A stretch of 64,000 nt of DNA from Enchytraeus crypticus. Its lineage: Eukaryota > Annelida > Clitellata > Enchytraeida > Enchytraeidae. Position numbers and translations under genes: made by a program. The stretch is from positions 62,001 to 126,000 of the forward strand of contig CAJHZI010000232.1 in NCBI GenBank assembly GCA_905160935.1, written 5' to 3'. Position 1 is the stretch's first letter, and each line of letters opens with the position of its first letter. Of this stretch, positions 60,828 through 64,000 are shown piece after piece. Under the pieces are notes generated by a model. It was not told the DNA's origin, ran no database searches, and saw only the letters and a list, made by a program, of their open reading frames with translations.

Positions 60828-62440
60828 TAGAGATGGGAATTGTATGAATTTCCAGAGTTCTGGTTCGGTTCGCTGAAAACGAAAGTTCGGTTTGGGTTCG
60901 GTTAGCAGTTGACAATTTTAGTGTTCAGTTCGGTTCGTTGAAAATGAAAGTTCGGTTCAGGTTCGTTTCTAACAAGGGTTCGGTTTCAGGTTCGGCTTGC
61001 TTTCCAACTTGCAAGAGTTCGATTCGAGTTCGAAATTACTTATAATAATCATGGTTATGACAAACATGTTTAAAAAGGTTTATGGTAAATATGATTAAAA
61101 ATTCATTAAGTCATAATAGCTGCCACATTTTTTCACCTGGGTAAAATTATATTATATTACAATGAAAAAAGGAGAGAATTGGTATTTATCCCTGTACAAT
61201 TTTTAAATATTGTTAGTTGACCAACAAATCTTCATAATATAGATATTAAGCTTTAACCGACTTCGCCACTGGCTTCAGCCAGTGGCGAAGTCGGTTAGAT
61301 ACTCGACCGCGGATCAGTTGATGCTGGTTCAAATCCTGGGCTCACCCGTCACTGACATCGCTTTCGAGTGAGGAAACTGACGTTAACCTTAGCTTTAGCT
61401 TTTTTTTATTATTGTATCTGAAATTTTTCCTTTATTATAACGAGCAAATAGAATGCATCATCAATTTTTAAATTTTATTGTCACTATAGGCCTATATATT
61501 AGATACGTTTATAATTAAGTGGAAATGTCTTGGCTAAAATTTGATCCAATATTTCAGAGACAAAGTGCAATTTAGTAACATAAAAATGTCAAATAAAGAT
61601 GATTTGGTAAACACGTGTACTTTCATGGAAAAATGATCATAATATACACCGTTTGCTATCAACTGACCAATAATAAGCTTCATAATTTACCTTACGGTTT
61701 CAAATTTGAAACTCTCAGATCAATTATGAAGTTACGTAAAGAGTTATGAAATTATTGCATCGCTATGGTGCAAAATTATTTACTCCAGATAGCCTTAACA
61801 CATATAGAATGTCATATAGTGAATGTCATATAATGTAACATATATAATTATTTGTAAATCTTTTACGGTAGCACACTAAAATTAGAAAAAATTCATAATT
61901 TGAATTTAACAAGAACAAATCCACCTAGATTGAGTCAAGCATTTTCAGATTTTTATGGGATACTCTCATCAATTTTGTCTCTTTGATGTTAATCTTCATT
62001 CCATATTTCAATGCCGTATCATTCAGACTATCCATTATCTTCTGTAGGCCCATCTCGCTTCCCGCTACCATTCCTTTGTATGGCTACCATTTTAAAATTT
62101 GTGTCGGAACCAGCCTTACCTGAATGTATACTGTTAGATACTGTAAGACATCTAAATGCAAAAACTAATACAGATTTGTATTGTTCTAACTATCTTTATT
62201 TAATACCAGGCTGGTGAAGAAGAATGGAACTCTAAGAGTTTGGTTCAGTTCGGTTTGGACGAAGTCCGGGTTCGGTTCGGGTTCGGCCAGAGTCTGGGTT
62301 CGGGTTCGGTTCGGTTAGGCCAGAGTCTGGGTTCGGGTTCGGTTCAGGTTCGGTCAGAGTCTGGATTCGAGTTCGGGTCAGTTCGGTCAGAATTCTAGAT
62401 TTTAGGGTTCGGTTCGGGTTAGGTTCGATTCCCATCTCTA
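60828..62440 (-). mobile_element. H1 copy 2, non-autonomous hAT-like element with CGAACC arrays
   Basis: TIRs TAGAGATGGGAAT (60828-60840) and ATTCCCATCTCTA (62428-62440) are flanked by a perfect 8-bp duplication ATAGATAC (60820-60827 and 62441-62448). Length is 1613 bp. GGTTCG-rich arrays sit at 60860-61030 and 62230-62420. It is the inverse of copy 1. It contains a short family A piece (61950-62075) and, unlike copy 1, a SINE2 with its palindrome (61254-61400). No transposase. The reading frame across the array at 62450-62232 is repeat-driven and not a gene. Confidence 0.85.
61254..61400 (+). repeat. SINE2, copy 2, with 21-bp palindromic 5' end
   Basis: The A box TGGCGAAGTCGGTTAGA starts at 61283 and the B box GGTTCAAATCC lies at 61326-61336, with intact pol III spacing. 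The tail is CTTTAGC with a T run (61385-61397). The first 20 bases (AGCCAGTGGCGAAGTCGGTT, 61277-61296) are preceded after only two bases by their exact inverse (61255-61274), and the T at 61254 pairs with A at 61297. Confidence 0.8.
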
Positions 62441-62525
62441 ATAGATACATATGTGGTCATTTACAATTTAGTTTAATTACAGTAATTAGAGGTTCAGGCT
62501 ATGAACAAAATAGCTATAACTGTAG

Positions 62526-62636
62526 TTATTTTTCATACTGGGCCACAAGGTAGCCAATTACTGCAAGACTCAATCCAGGAATCAATTCACTGATCTTAGT
62601 CTCCAGTAAATCTTCTGGTGTGAAGCTGTCAGAATT
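62526..62636 (-). CDS. terminal exon of an unrecognised gene
   Basis: The minus strand has acceptor ATTCTTTTGAAGCAG (AG at 62638-62637), then 36 codons and TAA. The peptide includes SFTPEDLLETKISELIPGLS and LAVIGYLVAQYEK, with a hydrophobic stretch near the end. I cannot name the family. Composition and a clean frame to a stop right after the acceptor suggest a real last exon. Upstream exons would be at higher coordinates, probably beyond the window. It could also be the C-terminus of an unlisted element. Confidence 0.4.
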   Translation of the reverse strand, partial: NSDSFTPEDLLETKISELIPGLSLAVIGYLVAQYEK

Positions 62637-62829
62637 CTGCTTCAAAAGAATCTTGGTCACTTAATTGATAATTAATTGACTGATCAGCTTCAATTATACT
62701 GCATGCTTTCAATTATACTGCATGCTTGACCATGACATGACCAATAGCCTACATGATATTCTGAAAGCTTAACCAATGTTGTCTTGGCTTTCTATTATAA
62801 TTTTATTATAAACGTCTGATTATATTAGA

Positions 62830-63370
62830 TTATAGGCACAAACATTATGGGCCACGCTGTTGCAGATGGTGGGAGGTGTGAGGCAGAGGTAGGATGTGGG
62901 ATTACACGGGCGAATGGGACGAAGAAGGAGAAAGGAAGGAGAAAGGAATTACTAGCAAGAGGCATGGGGGGGAGGGAGGGCACACAGGTAGAGATTGAGA
63001 AAAGTTAGCGTGATCGACGCTTCTTGCAGATGTGGGGCTGCACATTGGGAAGAGGAAGTCGGGAGGCTAGAGGCATTGGAAGTGTGGTTGTGGGGAGGGA
63101 TTGGTTGGAATGGTAGGATTGCAGATGAAGATGTTCTTAGGAGAGTCGGTGCAGATGGACAGTTTGTGGATGTGGTAGGAGATGGAAATAAAAACTGGAT
63201 AGGACATATTGCAAAGGGAGATGGTTTGCTAAAGAATGGAAGAAAGAATGCAAGGGATATGAGTTGAAGGAGGAACAAGTTATTTATGTTGGATGGTTTG
63301 ATGACAAATTCATATATAGAGATGAAAAGGAAGGTTGAGTATAAAATTGGTTGCAAGAGTTATATGATAG
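62830..63370 (+). pseudogene. diverged family A-like LINE C-terminus
   Basis: Blocks EALEVWLWGGIGW, EDVLRRVGADGQFVDVVGDG and NWIGHIAKGDGLLKNGRKNA (62995-63267) follow the family A order but differ much more than other copies. Upstream, a GRCEAEVGCGI string corresponds to DGKCETEICSRI. GC-richer than the neighbouring DNA. Confidence 0.65.
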
Positions 63371-63944
63371 ATAATTATTATCTTGAAAATCTCAATGACA
63401 CTGTACACCATCATAGAATGACGTGAAAAATTGACAAAGAGGCCCGAAGGCTCTGATGGCCCGCAAAGGCTACAATTAAAATGAAACAGTTCATGGTACA
63501 AAAATTTCAATTACTCATATCCAAAATAATGATAAATGTGAAATTAATAGATTTGGCTGTAAGTTGCACATGTAATTTACTGGATACAAGTTGGCACAAC
63601 TTCCAACACTCTAATCTCCATCTAATGGTATAATTAAAACCAAATCAAAACCAAACATCTTATTCATTTAATTCTGTGGCCATCAGAGAGGGCACAAGGT
63701 GTTCTGTAGTTGACCGCCACAGGAAATAGATACGAGTAATGATATTAATAGTTCAAACACTACATGTCTACAGACTAGCAAAAATGGCTGGTATAATAAC
63801 AAAATAGCAAACAGCAAAAATAGCCAACATACTAGCGAAATTAGTAAAACTAGCAAATATGAACAAATGAAAATTGAACTTTGCAAACATAGCAAAATGG
63901 TAAACTATTCCGCCAAGAACGGACAGATAACACTGTTACTATTC
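63371..63944. other. no recognisable gene
   Basis: AT-rich DNA with a run of AGCAAA/TAGCAAA-type words at 63775-63900. No coding or structural signal was recognised. Confidence 0.35.
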
Positions 63945-64000
63945 TATAATATGCCATGGACCTGCCGTTAGGCAGTGCACTAGAAGAAGGAGATAGACTC
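63945..64000 (+). mobile_element. family A LINE 3' end, cut by the window edge
   Basis: TATGCCATGGACCTGCCGTT then AGGCAGTGCACTAGAAGAAG is the family A 3' terminus, as at 59000 and 47030. Only about 55 bases are present. Confidence 0.75.

Noticed and set aside
62232..62450. 72-codon minus-strand frame rich in Glu-Pro-Asn
   Set aside because: It translates the GGTTCG array of H1 and follows the repeat period.
1..64000. CRISPR arrays, phage genes, bacterial operons
   Set aside because: No regularly spaced direct repeats and no prokaryotic gene organisation; the sequence is eukaryotic.

Overview
This is AT-rich animal DNA, dominated by transposable elements, with a few small host exons between them. 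It is eukaryotic: exons carry consensus splice sites and matched phases, and there are many non-LTR retrotransposons, hAT and Tc1/mariner elements, tRNA-derived SINEs and (TTA)n or (TATG)n microsatellites. It suggests an invertebrate metazoan. The phylum is not resolved; the receptor-like gene would suit an invertebrate deuterostome, but that is a guess. Nothing bacterial or viral-genomic was seen.

Host genes. (1) 11238-11451 (+) encodes the conserved core and C-terminus of a MOZART2 (MZT2) gamma-tubulin-complex protein behind a good splice acceptor. (2) Seven exons between 24013 and 57864 (+) join in phase into one secreted or membrane protein: signal peptide, two 8-cysteine EGF-like modules, two fibronectin type III (FN3) domains, then a Ser/Thr-rich stretch. 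It runs off the last visible exon without a stop. Its introns total over 30 kb and are largely transposons. (3) 62526-62636 (-) looks like the last exon of an unrecognised gene.

Retroelements. I use private letters for families. A is a CFDP2-like endonuclease/RT LINE with at least ten fragments, including internally deleted and 5'-inverted copies. B is an RTE-type LINE, one copy nested inside an A copy with a 12-bp target duplication. C and I are CR1-type. D and G are L2-type. F is Jockey/CR1-superclade. E carries a restriction-enzyme-like endonuclease signature rather than an AP endonuclease. SINE1 shares its 3' tail with CR1 family C. SINE2 has clear pol III A and B boxes. A 5'-truncated Gypsy element ends in an LTR only 65 bp before host EGF exon 3.

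DNA transposons. H1 (CGAACC-rich, two copies in opposite orientation near the two ends), H2 (GGCCAAGGCC-rich) and H3 are non-autonomous hAT-like elements. Copies have short TIRs and 8-bp target duplications. A complete but inactivated Tc1-like element lies at 52080-53815, a 200-bp mariner-type MITE at 49210-49409, and a DDxD transposase remnant at 6228-6377.

Layout. 1-11 kb: H1 copy 1 with a nested L2, then family A with nested B. 11-20 kb: MZT2 exon, family E, unique AT-rich DNA, old tRNA-like SINEs. 20-31 kb: an L2 copy carrying two hAT insertions, receptor exon 1, CR1 C. 29-37 kb: A copies, SINE1, Gypsy and EGF exons 2-3. 37-57 kb: CR1 I, FN3 exons, F, A, C/D chimera, Tc1, L2 G. 58-64 kb: B/A chimera, H1 copy 2 with SINE2, minus-strand terminal exon, more A remnants. 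All boundaries without TIRs or duplications are approximate (tens of bases).
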